Both the position numbers and the translations under genes were made by a program. The notes beneath the pieces are model-generated. The model was not told where the DNA came from. It saw only the letters and a program-made list of their open reading frames with translations, and ran no database searches. A stretch of 64,000 bases of DNA from Rhizobium leguminosarum (GTDB lineage Bacteria > Pseudomonadota > Alphaproteobacteria > Rhizobiales > Rhizobiaceae). The stretch is from NCBI RefSeq assembly GCF_001679785.1, contig NZ_CP016292.1:186001-250000 (forward strand), given 5' to 3'. Below, in pieces: positions 42,343 to 51,269 of the stretch (within the stretch, counting starts at the first letter, position 1; every line of letters starts with the position of its first letter).

Positions 42343-42691
42343 TATTGAACTAGAGCGTTTCGTTGGCGATCTGGGGAAAGACGTCAGCCTGCTGGAATAC
42401 GTGAAAAAGAATGCTACCGGTCTCGCATCACTGGTGGCAAGCGGAAAGACGCACGGCTATGATTTCACGATCGATGAGGCCAAAAGTTACATAAAAGCCA
42501 GAAGCCCGGGTGGCTTGACCGACAAGCAGACCGATCCAGCTGTCGGCAAGCTCCGTTCCGACGTTGAGACCTCTATCAAAGCAGTCCAGACCATTGTAGC
42601 CGCCACCACCGCTGTTGAGGCTGCGCAAGCGGCAACGACTGTCGTCGAAGCCGCCGAAGCGATTGTCGTGGTCGCTGCGGTCCTCATCTAA
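42335..42691 (+). CDS. Nif11-type RiPP precursor peptide
   Basis: The 118-residue protein reads MSDIELERFVGDLGKDVSLL, EYVKKNATGLASLVASGKTH, GYDFTIDEAKSYIKARS. This matches the Nif11-like leader (N11P) consensus with F..DL..D..L near the start and GY.FT.DEA.. after. A PGG follows at about residue 58, a possible cleavage region. The rest is a candidate core that ends in three decad-like blocks: AATTAVEAAQ, AATTVVEAAE and AIVVVAAVLI. N11P leaders direct modification enzymes to the core; the next two genes encode radical SAM enzymes. The product is unknown; core limits are inferred. Confidence 0.75.
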   Translation: MSDIELERFVGDLGKDVSLLEYVKKNATGLASLVASGKTHGYDFTIDEAKSYIKARSPGGLTDKQTDPAVGKLRSDVETSIKAVQTIVAATTAVEAAQAATTVVEAAEAIVVVAAVLI

Positions 42692-42759
42692 CCAAACAGT
42701 CAAGGCGGGCGCGCATTCAGCCCCTGACCGATGAGAAAGTGGAAATGGGAGGTAACCTC

Positions 42760-44229
42760 GTGCCGCACTCTGCTAGTGAACACTATCGACAGATCTTTAA
42801 CCGGCGGACACCTGGAGAGGTCCGCACGCTGGCCCATATCAAGCGCTTCCTAGAGTGCCTCGCCGGCGACGTGGCGTTCAAGAGCGCGCTTTCAGAGAAC
42901 ATCGACAACCCCCGTAGCGTAACGGCACGCTGCGGGATTGAACTCGACCCAATGGAGATGCTGCCGCTCTGGCATTCAAACTACCTGAAATTCTATGGCA
43001 AGCCGGAGTGTGCGTCGTGGCCATTGGCTGTAACTTGGCGTGAGTATATGGACGAGATGGTGCGCCATCGCGACATGCTGCGCGACCAAGGCAATATGTC
43101 GGTTGCTTCCCCTCGTTTCCATGCGTGGCGCGAGCGCCAAATGCGCCGCTGCGATGAAGTGTTGGGCAAATCGGCACAGTCGATCACGCACCCCGTTATT
43201 GCTTTCGAGCTGAGCGAAGGCTGCACCGGGGGCTGCTGGTTTTGCGGCCTGTCGGCGGGTCGGTTCAAAGGCTATTACGAATATAGCAAAGAGCATGCCT
43301 ACCTCTGGCGCGGCGTGGTCGGCGTCGCATGCGAAATGTTTGGTTCGGCAGCGAGCACTGGCTTCTGCTACTGCGCCACAGATCCGATGGATAATCCCGA
43401 CTACGACCGCTTTCTCTTCGACTACTATCAAATTACCGGCACATTGCCGCAAACAACGACGGCTATGCCTCTCAAGAATCTGGCACTCACCAAGCGCGTG
43501 CTCGAGCTGTTCAAACGCTACCGTTGCGTGACCAATCGCTTTTCCGTGCTGAGCACGGATCAACTTAATCAAATCCACGCGACATTTTCGCCCGAGGATC
43601 TGATGGGCGTTGAACTCGTCCTGCAGGGCAAGGAGATGAGAAGTCTGAAAGCTTTCGCTGGCCGTGCCCGCGCGCGAAAGGAGAAACTCAGCGCAGTCAA
43701 AAACGGCGATGCAACCGCGGAATCTGAGAGCGATCACACGACGATCGCCTGCGTTTCCGGCTTTCTCGTAAACATGCCGCGACGGCGCGTGCAACTGGTG
43801 ACGCCAGTACCGGCGAGCAGGCGCTGGCCTCTCGGTTACCGCACGGTGGATGAACGTTTCTTCGGAACGCCAGATGAGTTCCGGGACGAAGTCCAGAGCA
43901 TGATTGATGAGCACATGCACGAGAGCCCACCTCCCAACCGGCCGATCCGCTTCCGCGGGGACTTGCAGTACGAGGCCAAGCGCCATCACTTCCTCCTCCG
44001 CTCGTGTGGATGGGAGTATCAGGTGCCTGAGAACGTCCCTTCGATCTCTGTTGGCGATCTGATCGCAGGTGGCAATTGTACAGCGTCGGAGTTGGTTGCG
44101 CGGATCGTAACGGATGGAGCGAGCGCCATAGCAGTCGCCGATGAGCTCGACCAGTTGCACATAAGAGGGTTGCTCGAAGAGGACCTCGACGAGCGCTTTG
44201 CCTGGCGCAGTGACGAGGGCACGACATGA
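42760..44229 (+). CDS. Radical SAM RiPP-maturation enzyme, PoyD-like epimerase candidate
   Basis: The protein is about 489 residues from GTG 42760, chosen because GGGAGGT (42747-42753) lies 6 bases upstream; GTG 42739 is the alternative. The radical SAM cluster motif is FELSEGCTGGCWFCGLSAG with Cys 155, 159 and 162 (C-x3-C-x2-C). Further on, CYCATDPMDNPDYDRFLFDY at about 203-222 resembles the conserved ATDP-x-DNPDY block of PoyD-type peptide epimerases, which invert L- to D-residues in proteusin and related precursors. It starts 68 bases after the precursor and overlaps the next gene by 4 nt. The reaction is inferred from family resemblance. Confidence 0.75.
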   Translation: MPHSASEHYRQIFNRRTPGEVRTLAHIKRFLECLAGDVAFKSALSENIDNPRSVTARCGIELDPMEMLPLWHSNYLKFYGKPECASWPLAVTWREYMDEMVRHRDMLRDQGNMSVASPRFHAWRERQMRRCDEVLGKSAQSITHPVIAFELSEGCTGGCWFCGLSAGRFKGYYEYSKEHAYLWRGVVGVACEMFGSAASTGFCYCATDPMDNPDYDRFLFDYYQITGTLPQTTTAMPLKNLALTKRVLELFKRYRCVTNRFSVLSTDQLNQIHATFSPEDLMGVELVLQGKEMRSLKAFAGRARARKEKLSAVKNGDATAESESDHTTIACVSGFLVNMPRRRVQLVTPVPASRRWPLGYRTVDERFFGTPDEFRDEVQSMIDEHMHESPPPNRPIRFRGDLQYEAKRHHFLLRSCGWEYQVPENVPSISVGDLIAGGNCTASELVARIVTDGASAIAVADELDQLHIRGLLEEDLDERFAWRSDEGTT

Positions 44230-46175
44230 GCGCTGATATGCCGATCGTGCTGGTGAACATGCCGATGTCAGCAGTTGAACGACCGTCGCTGGCGCTTGGT
44301 CTGCTGAAGTCGGCGCTGACGCAGGCCGGCCTGAGATCGAGGATAGCGTATGCCAATATCTGGTTTCTGGAATACACTGGCCTCTCCGACTATAATTTGC
44401 TTGAGACTTCCCCTCCGGAGGAAGCGCTTGTTGACTGGCTGTTCGCAGGCGTCGCATTTCCCGACTTCGAAACGGACCGCGCCCGCTTCCTCGACCGGTA
44501 TTTCCGGCGCAATCCGTGCCCGCACAAACGTGAGGCCGAGCTTCGTGCTAATTTCCTTAAGTTGCGTTCGCTCATCGGCGGCTTCATCGATTGGACATGC
44601 GGCAAGATACTGAAGGAACGGCCGGCTATGGTCGGCTGCACCTCAACATTTAATCAGCATGTTCCCTCGCTCGCGTTGCTGCGCCGCCTGAGCGAGCTCT
44701 CGCCAGGCTTAGTCACGCTCATGGGGGGTGCAAATTGTGAATCCGTGATGGGACGTACTACTCATGCGCGGTTCCCGTGGGTCGACTACGTCGTGTCGGG
44801 GGAGGCCGACACACTGATCGGAGGGCTTTGTCGCGACATCCTCACTCATGGTAGAGACATTCCACCGGCCGACCTACCGTTCGGCGTTTTCGGCCCGGCT
44901 CATCGCCAGGCCGGCTATCCCGGCACGCTGACAGGCGACTTGGTGCCCCGCGCAGTGGTCGAGGATATACATGCCCTGCCGTTGCCTGATTTCTCGGATT
45001 ATTTTGCCGAGCTTCAGCGTTCGCTCTATGCCGACCGCGTGCATCCCGGGCTGCCGATGGAGTTCTCTCGTGGCTGTTGGTGGCGGCGCAGCAGCCCATG
45101 TACGTTCTGCGGCCTCAACGGCGCATTGATGACCTACCGCCAGAAACCGGCTGCGCAAGTCCCAGAGGAGATGATCGAGATGTCCACGCGCTACGGCACG
45201 TCGCGCATCGAGGCGGTTGATAACATTCTGGCGACTGACTACATTGAAAAGGCGTTGCCACGCCTCATCGCCTTACCCGAAAAACTCGCCATCCTCTTTG
45301 AAGTCAAAGCCAATTTGAAGCGCCATGAAGTCGAGAAGCTGGCCGCAGGCGGTGTCCGCTGGATCCAGCCAGGTATCGAGAGCCTGGATAGCCGCGCTTT
45401 GAAGCTTATGGGCAAGGGAACGACGGCAGCGCAAAATGTTCAGCTCCTGAAATGGTGTCGCCAGTTTGGCGTGCGGGTTATCTGGAGCGTCCTGTGGGGC
45501 TTCCCCCGCGAGAGCGACGCTTGGTACGCTCAAATGTGCCGCTTGTTGCCGTTGCTGCATCATCTGCAGCCGGGACACGCTGTTAGATTGCGCTACCAGC
45601 GCTTCAGTCTCTATCATCGCGCAGCCGACCAATATGGGCTGACGCTCAGCCCGGCGGCTTCCTATCGCTACGTCTATCCGCTCTCTGAGCACGATCTTGC
45701 GGATCAGGTTTACTACTTCGAAGACAGTGCAGACGATGGTGCCGGCCGCGATTTTCGCACACTTGACGCAAACCGCCGCCCCGGCGTTCAAGCGGTTATT
45801 CAAGGCATGGATGCTTGGGAGGACGCATCGCGCGGCCTGACTCCACCCATGCTATCGATGCGCGATAGCGGTGACGAGATTATAGTCGAGGACACACGTA
45901 ACGTCGCAGTGGAGCATGAACAGCGAGTCAAAGGGTTGGCGCGTGAAATCCTATTGGCTGCTGATCAAGGCATGCCAGAGGCCCACCTGGGTGAACAGCT
46001 GAAGGGGGCGAGTCCGCTGGAGATTGAGGAGGCGACTGCAGACCTTATTGCTCGCAAACTGATTGTCCGGCTGGACGCCCGCCTGGTTGGGCTTCCGCTT
46101 TGGAACCCCTGTACGCCAATGCCCGCTCCGACCGCGTTTCCAGGAGGCTATTTAGACCGACGTGCCGGCGGGTAA
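44226..46175 (+). CDS. Cobalamin-type radical SAM protein (RiPP maturation radical SAM protein 1 type)
   Basis: The 649-residue protein has an N-terminal B12-binding-like domain (IVLVNMPMSAVERPSLALGL, GCTSTFNQHVPSLALLRRLS, LMGGANCESVMGRTTHARFP) and then the radical SAM core with the unusual motif SRGCWWRRSSPCTFCGLNG: Cys 284, 292 and 295 (C-x7-C-x2-C). This motif and PSLALGLLK mark the rSAM_ocin family found next to Nif11 or NHLP precursors; relatives include C-methyltransferases. C-terminal WNPCTPMPAP is a further family-like element. Start overlaps the stop of the upstream gene (ATGA 44226-44229). The modification it makes is unknown; methylation is a guess. Confidence 0.75.
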   Translation: MSADMPIVLVNMPMSAVERPSLALGLLKSALTQAGLRSRIAYANIWFLEYTGLSDYNLLETSPPEEALVDWLFAGVAFPDFETDRARFLDRYFRRNPCPHKREAELRANFLKLRSLIGGFIDWTCGKILKERPAMVGCTSTFNQHVPSLALLRRLSELSPGLVTLMGGANCESVMGRTTHARFPWVDYVVSGEADTLIGGLCRDILTHGRDIPPADLPFGVFGPAHRQAGYPGTLTGDLVPRAVVEDIHALPLPDFSDYFAELQRSLYADRVHPGLPMEFSRGCWWRRSSPCTFCGLNGALMTYRQKPAAQVPEEMIEMSTRYGTSRIEAVDNILATDYIEKALPRLIALPEKLAILFEVKANLKRHEVEKLAAGGVRWIQPGIESLDSRALKLMGKGTTAAQNVQLLKWCRQFGVRVIWSVLWGFPRESDAWYAQMCRLLPLLHHLQPGHAVRLRYQRFSLYHRAADQYGLTLSPAASYRYVYPLSEHDLADQVYYFEDSADDGAGRDFRTLDANRRPGVQAVIQGMDAWEDASRGLTPPMLSMRDSGDEIIVEDTRNVAVEHEQRVKGLAREILLAADQGMPEAHLGEQLKGASPLEIEEATADLIARKLIVRLDARLVGLPLWNPCTPMPAPTAFPGGYLDRRAGG

Positions 46176-46179
46176 CGTT

Positions 46180-46262
46180 GCGTGCATATGCTCTTGGAAC
46201 GCGAGGGATGGGACACAAATATCAAGCGAACCTATAGCAATTTACGGAGACTTGGGCGTGTA
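46180..46262 (+). pseudogene. IS3-family OrfB fragment
   Basis: The frame HMLLEREGWDTNIKRTYSNL ends RRLGRV at TAG 46260-46262 and matches the N-terminal region of IS3-type OrfB transposases (LLEREGW..N.KR.YR). Only about 25 residues remain. From 46263 to 46480 nothing is recognised. Confidence 0.5.
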
Positions 46263-46480
46263 GCGCATTGCTGCATTTGAAACGAAATTAAATGGCGACG
46301 ACATGATGAGGCAGCGACTGTTCATTATTGCGGACGCGCGTTTTCGGAGAACTTGTCTGCACTCTGTTGGCCCATCCCGCGAGCTGCTTCGTCGCAACCG
46401 AACTTCAGACCCGATGATTGTTCCGGTCGAAAGGGTGCATCCTCGATCGACTGAAATTCATAAAGCGCAAACATCACCCA

Positions 46481-47286
46481 GGCGATGTCACGTTGTCGGC
46501 AACTTAACGGGTGGCGGATAATACGGTTGAGATGACCTCATCGACCATCAGCTACAAGAACCACCGCTTTCCACCACAGATTATCGCCCGTGCGGTGTGG
46601 CTGTATTTCCGGTTCCCGTTGAGCCTGCGGCTGGTCGAGGAAATGTTGCTGGAGCGCGGTATCGTCGTCTCTTACGAAACGATACGGCGATGGGGCCGCA
46701 AATTCGGGGCAGCCTACGTCAAGCAGCTGCCTAGAAAGAAGCCGTCGCGGAAAGATATCTGGCATCTGGACGAGGTCGTGATTTCCATAGGCGGCCGAAA
46801 ACATTGGCTGTGGCGTGCTGTCGACCAAGACGGCTACGTTCTCGACGAGATCGTCCAGACCCGCCGCGATACCAAGGCTGCCAAGCGATTGCTGGTCAGG
46901 CTGCTGAAGAAGCAAGGTCTGTCGCCGAAGCGCATCGTCACCGACAAACTGCGCTCATACGGCGCGGCAAAACGGGATGTATGCCCGGCGTCGAACATCG
47001 ATCGCACAAGGGCCTTAACAATCGCGCAGAGAATTCTCACGTGCCGCTTCGAAAACGAGAGCGGATGATGCAGGGCTTTCGATCCGTCGGAGGTTTGCAA
47101 CGTTTCATCTCGGTCTTTTCAGCAGTCCGAAATCTTTTCGTCGCGCCGCACCAGAGACACTCAGCCCTAGCCACCCATATTCATCGCATCCGCGCCATGG
47201 CGCAGTGGAAAGCCGTGACCGCTGCAATTGCATGAGTTTACCGACAAGCGACTTTGCGGCCGTTGATCAAACAACGTGACATCGCC
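46481..47286 (+). mobile_element. IS6-family element, copy F, 806 bp
   Basis: Inverted ends GGCGATGTCACGTTGT and, on the reverse strand, GGCGATGTCACGTTGT. Twin of the element at 52256. Transposase frameshifted. Confidence 0.85.
46511..47235 (+). pseudogene. IS6 transposase, copy F, 1-nt deletion
   Basis: The frame reads STISYKNHRFPPQIIARAVW, WHLDEVVISIGGRKHWLWRA, RIVTDKLRSYGAAKRDV, then loses frame at about 46980: GATGTATGCC where the twin has GATGTAATGCC. The remaining part (HKGLNNRAENSHVPLRKRER to WKAVTAAIA) is intact in another frame to 47235. All catalytic residues would be present without the lost base. Confidence 0.85.
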
Positions 47287-47452
47287 CCGGAGCGTTATTT
47301 TGGGCCGGTAGCCGCGACCACGTTTTTGCCTCAGAAGTTCGAGGAACAAACGAACCGCCTCCTCTTCCCGCTCGAAAACATGCTGCTTTTCCTGCCCACG
47401 CTTGCCGATCCTTCCCCATCGCCGGGTCAGGCAGGCCTCTCCGAACAGCGTC
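47287..47452 (-). pseudogene. WGR-domain protein fragment
   Basis: On the reverse strand the text TLFGEACLTRRWGRIGKRGQ, EKQHVFEREEEAVRLFLELL, RQKRGRGYRPK is a WGR domain with its Trp-Gly-Arg motif. Upstream it meets ribokinase DNA at about 47452, downstream the IS6 end at 47286. WGR proteins bind nucleic-acid ends in larger enzymes; small rhizobial forms are of unknown role. Confidence 0.6.
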
Positions 47453-48023
47453 GTATGGCGCAGTCATCGTCTCCGGAAGCAATCTTACCCTGGGCGATGG
47501 CGATGTCGCAGCGGCCCGGGATCTTCTGGAAAGGACAACGCTGCTTGTTCTGCAGAGCGAAATCCCGGATGCCGCCAATGTCGCAGCGGCGAGAGCAGTG
47601 AAACAGGCCGGAGGGCGTGTCCTGATCAATGCAGCGCCGGCGCGACCACTATCGGCCGATCTTCAGCCGCTCATCGATATCATCGTTGTCAACGCGATCG
47701 AAGCTGAGATGCTGGGAGGGGTTCCCGTCGTTGAAACACTCGATGGCGCGCTTGAGGCCGCACGGAAACTTGTGCGGACCTTCCCCGAGGTCGTAGTCAC
47801 CGCAGGTGGTGCCGGTGTCGCCTACGCAAATCGCGATCGAGAGGAGACCATCATTGCGGCTGTGAAGGTGAAAGTTGAAAGTACGCATGGGGCCGGAGAC
47901 GAGTTTATCGGCGTCCTAGCTGCCGAAATTGCGTCTGGTAAAACGATAAACGACGCGCTTAAAAATGCGAATATGGATGCGGCCAAACTCGTTGGCACAC
48001 CTGAAGCGGACCGACTTGGATGA
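47453..48023 (+). pseudogene. Ribokinase-family (PfkB) kinase, 5' truncated
   Basis: The frame reads YGAVIVSGSNLTLGDGDVAA, LLVLQSEIPDAANVAAARAV, GGRVLINAAPARPLSADLQP, IIVVNAIEAEMLGGVP, and the catalytic STHGAGDEFIGVLAAEIASG, as in ribokinase. The sugar-binding N-terminal third is missing and replaced by the WGR fragment. The C-terminus appears complete (TGA 48021-48023). 48024-48236 contains nothing I recognise. Confidence 0.7.
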
Positions 48024-48236
48024 AGTTATCAGGTGTAGGCCTCTCACATCGTTCAAGGCGGGCATTTTGCACAGCTCGATGATCGCCCACCGCTTCGCAG
48101 GTTATGGCGTTGCCGATGAAGATCTCAAACGCACATCTTAACTGACACCTTGACCGCAGGACCATCGTTCCATCGGCAAAAACAACGCATTCAAGGCGTC
48201 GACAGGCGGGGACAGGCGATTTGGCTAAAAGCGCAG

Positions 48237-50108
48237 CACGTCGTCAAAGCCTGTGACGACGTGTTAGAGTTATCTGTGTCCCAAGCTGGGAACGGTTCGC
48301 CGTCAGGCCGTTCGCGATGCTTGGATGGCTGTCGGTGACGCAAGCGGCGGCAGCTCCAGATTGGAGCGGAAATCCTCTCCGACATAATCGGTGTCGATCA
48401 GTTGACGGCGCCGGAGTTCGGGCAGCAGACCGTTCACCAGGAGGTCCTCCTGGTCGGGATTGCCGAAGCCATGCAGCGACAAGACATCGAGAACGCCTGA
48501 CTTGACGCGCTCTTCGATCGCATCCGCCAGCTGTTCCGGCGTGCCGGCAACCGACCAATGACCGGTCTCCTGCGCCTGAATGATCAGTTCGCGCAACGTT
48601 AGTCCCTGGCGCGCGTAGCGACGAAAGATTTCCACTCTCCCGCGCCTGCGGTTGATGCTGGTCACCTCCGGCAGCAATGTTTCCGGCAGTGGCCTGTCCA
48701 GCGGCAGATCGGAGAGATCGAGATCGCCGCCCAGCATGTCGGCAAGCTTCAGGCGACCCTGCTCGTAGTCGATATGCTCGTGTTTTTCCTTCAGCCGACG
48801 TGCCACGTCAACGTCGGACTCGCCGATCACCGAGTGGAAGGAATTCATGATGAAGGGCACATTGTTTCCACGACCGAAACTCGCTGCGCGACGGCGTAGA
48901 TCGGTCGCGAAGGCAATTGCATCCTCAAGCTTGGGCTGCGACGTGTAGACGACCTCCGCATAGCGTGCGCCCACCGCCACCCCGGCTTCGGACTGACCGG
49001 CCTGAAACTGGACCGGGCGGCGCTGCGGCAAGGGCGGCACGTTCAAGGGGCCTGCGACACTGAAGTGCTTGCCGCGATAGTCGATGCGGTGGAACTTGGC
49101 CGGGTCGATGCCGACGGCTCCGGAACCCTTGCGCTGGGCTGCGTCCCGTTCATTGGCATCATAAAGCGCGTTGACGATCTCGATGAATTCGGCGGCGCGC
49201 TCGTAGCGTTCTTCCGGGCTCGGTAGCGTCTCTCCGAAATTCTCTTCGCCGACGGAGGAGGTCACCGCGTTCCAACCGGTGCGGCCGCCGCTGGCGTGAT
49301 CCAGCGTGCCGATCTGGCGCGCCAGATTGTAGGGGTGATGGAAGGTGGTCGAGACGGTGGCGATCAGGCCGATCTGCGATGTCGCCTGGCTGAGCGCCGC
49401 AAGAGCAATGATCGGCTCCTGTATGCCGGCCGTGCCGGCAAGGCCGGCCGGGTCGATATGCAGAAGATCGGCGGTGAACAGGCCGGTGATCTTCTCGGCC
49501 TCGGCTTTGCGGGCAAGTTCGACGGCGCGCTTCGCACCCGTCGATGGCTCGATGTCATTCGATGCGGAGATGACGCTGCTTGCGCCGGTCAGGGTCTTCA
49601 GGCGACGTTTGCGGGTAGGGGTCATGACAGATGTCTCGCAGATTGAATTCAGGTATCCGGCAAGCTCTTGCCGGATGTTCTAGCAAGCGCCGCTCAGGCC
49701 AGGGCCGGGACCGCCTCCAGGAGGGCGCGCGTATAGCTGTGCTGCGGTGCCGAAAAGACGTGCTCGACGCCCCCCGCCTCGACGATCCGGCCGTCCTTCA
49801 TCACCAGCACGCGATCGGTGAGATGATTGATGACACCGAGATCATGGGAGATGAAGAGAAGTGCCGTACCGGACGCGGCTTGCAGTTCGGCGAGTAGATC
49901 GAGAACCTGTGCCTGCACCGAAACGTCGAGCGCGCTGACCGGTTCATCCGCCACCAGAAGCCGCGGCCGCGGCGCGAAGGCGCGGGCAATTGCCACCCGC
50001 TGGCGCTGGCCGCCGGAAAGCTCACGCGGATGACGGTTGAGATAGGCCGAGCCCAGGCGAACCGCATCCAGCACTTCGAGCACGCGGTCGCGGCGGGACG
50101 CACCGAAG
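48237..50108 (-). repeat. Right copy of the 1.9-kb inverted duplication
   Basis: Reverse complement of 8709-10585 with scattered substitutions. It includes the terminal palindrome (ACGTCGTCA ... TGACGACGT at 48238-48262), the monooxygenase and the ABC ATPase 3' end. Here the ABC gene continues beyond the repeat, so this copy keeps the more original context. Confidence 0.8.
48303..49625 (-). CDS. Flavin-dependent monooxygenase (LLM class), copy 2
   Basis: The 440-residue protein matches the copy at 9180-10502 except for scattered changes (for example NDIEPSTGAKRAVELARKAE against NDTTPSAGAKRAVELARKAE). Motifs of the NtaA/SnaA/DszA subfamily are intact. It lies downstream of the ABC ATPase on the same strand, 68 bases apart, which indicates an uptake-plus-oxidation operon for an unknown sulfur or nitrogen compound. 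The promoter side of that operon is cut off by IS6 at 51270. Confidence 0.85.
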   Translation of the reverse strand: MTPTRKRRLKTLTGASSVISASNDIEPSTGAKRAVELARKAEAEKITGLFTADLLHIDPAGLAGTAGIQEPIIALAALSQATSQIGLIATVSTTFHHPYNLARQIGTLDHASGGRTGWNAVTSSVGEENFGETLPSPEERYERAAEFIEIVNALYDANERDAAQRKGSGAVGIDPAKFHRIDYRGKHFSVAGPLNVPPLPQRRPVQFQAGQSEAGVAVGARYAEVVYTSQPKLEDAIAFATDLRRRAASFGRGNNVPFIMNSFHSVIGESDVDVARRLKEKHEHIDYEQGRLKLADMLGGDLDLSDLPLDRPLPETLLPEVTSINRRRGRVEIFRRYARQGLTLRELIIQAQETGHWSVAGTPEQLADAIEERVKSGVLDVLSLHGFGNPDQEDLLVNGLLPELRRRQLIDTDYVGEDFRSNLELPPLASPTAIQASRTA

Positions 50109-51269
50109 ATGCCGACGGAGTCGAGGCTCTCGCCGACGATTTTTTCGACCGTGTAGCGCGGGTCGAAGGAACTGAGGGCGTCCTGGGCGATCAATTGCAT
50201 GCTGGCGCGCCGCGAGCGACGTCGAGCCTCCGGAATATTACTCCACTGCGCGCCGTCGATGAACACCGCGCCGTCGTCTGGCTCGACCAGGCCGAGGACT
50301 ATTTTTGCAACGGTGGTCTTGCCGGAGCCGGATTCGCCGACGATCCCCAGGGCTTCGCCGGCGGCGCGGTCGAACGACACGTCGTTGACGGCAAATGTGC
50401 CGCTGATTCCCCCGTAATGCTTGAAGAGATTATGGGACGACAGGACGCGGTTCTCTTGGTCGATATGTTTGGCCGGCAGCGGAATGCGTAACCGCTCGGC
50501 TGGTGCGGCAGGCGCACGCGCAACCTGTTGTTGGGAATCTGGCTGGCTGGGAGGAGACAGACGAAAACCCCGCGATCCCGCTGACGGCACCGCATCGAGC
50601 AATTGTCTCGTGTAAGGATGTTCCGGATTACTCAGGATCCTGCCCGGCGGTCCGTCCTCGACGATCCTGCCATTGTGCATCACCAGCACGCGGTCGGCCA
50701 GGCGCGAAACCACAGCCAGATCGTGGCTGATCAGCAGAAGCGTGTGACCGGCCCTCCGGCGCTCTGCCAAGAGATCAAGGATTTGCTTTTGTACGGTGGT
50801 GTCGAGCGCCGTTGTCGGCTCATCGGCAATCAGCAGCGATGGCTGCCTGGCAATCGCCGTGGCGATGAGGGCGCGTTGGCGCAACCCACCGGACAGCTGA
50901 TGCGGATATTGCGGCAAGCGCCTTTCCGGGTCGGGGATGCCGACCGAGCGCAGCAGCGCATGGCTGTCCCGGCCGACATCCGGGCGGGCGAAAAGGCCGC
51001 GTCTGCCGAAGGCATCCGACAATTGCTGGGAAATCCGCCGGAGCGGATCAAGCGACACGAGCGCATCCTGAAGAACAAAGCCAATCTTTTCGCCACGCAG
51101 GCGTCGCCAGTCCCTTTCGCCGAAATTGAGGACGCTTTCACCATCGATGTCGAAGCGGTCGGCACGCACATTGGCGCCGACGCCGGAAAGGCCGATGAGC
51201 GAACGGGCCGTCACGGATTTGCCGGAACCGGACTCTCCGACCAGAGCAACGGTCTCGCCCTTGTTGATC
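49694..51269 (-). pseudogene. Double-domain ABC transporter ATPase, N-terminus cut by IS6
   Basis: About 525 residues of a fused peptide-type (Dpp/Gsi-like) ATPase. First domain: INKGETVALVGESGSGKSVT (Walker A), [31 protein letters not shown]. Second domain: ALGIVGESGSGKTTVAKIVL, ELSGGQRQRVAIARAFAPRP, LLVADEPVSALD. Such proteins energise import of peptides, glutathione or related compounds with two permeases and a binding protein. The 25 or so residues before Walker A are replaced by IS6 DNA and no native start remains, so it is probably inactive or poorly expressed. Permease genes are not in the window. Confidence 0.8.

Noticed and set aside
42976..44457. Reverse-strand open frame of 493 codons over the first radical SAM gene
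   Set aside because: It is antisense to a gene with a good ribosome site, cluster motif and 4-nt overlap with its neighbour. The translation has no recognisable domain and biased composition, as expected for a shadow frame in GC-rich DNA.
46303..46521. 72-codon frame between the IS3 and IS6 remnants
   Set aside because: It runs into the IS6 end and has no ribosome site or motif.
47254..47601. 115-codon forward frame after IS6 copy F
   Set aside because: The real text in this interval is a WGR domain on the other strand and ribokinase in another forward frame.
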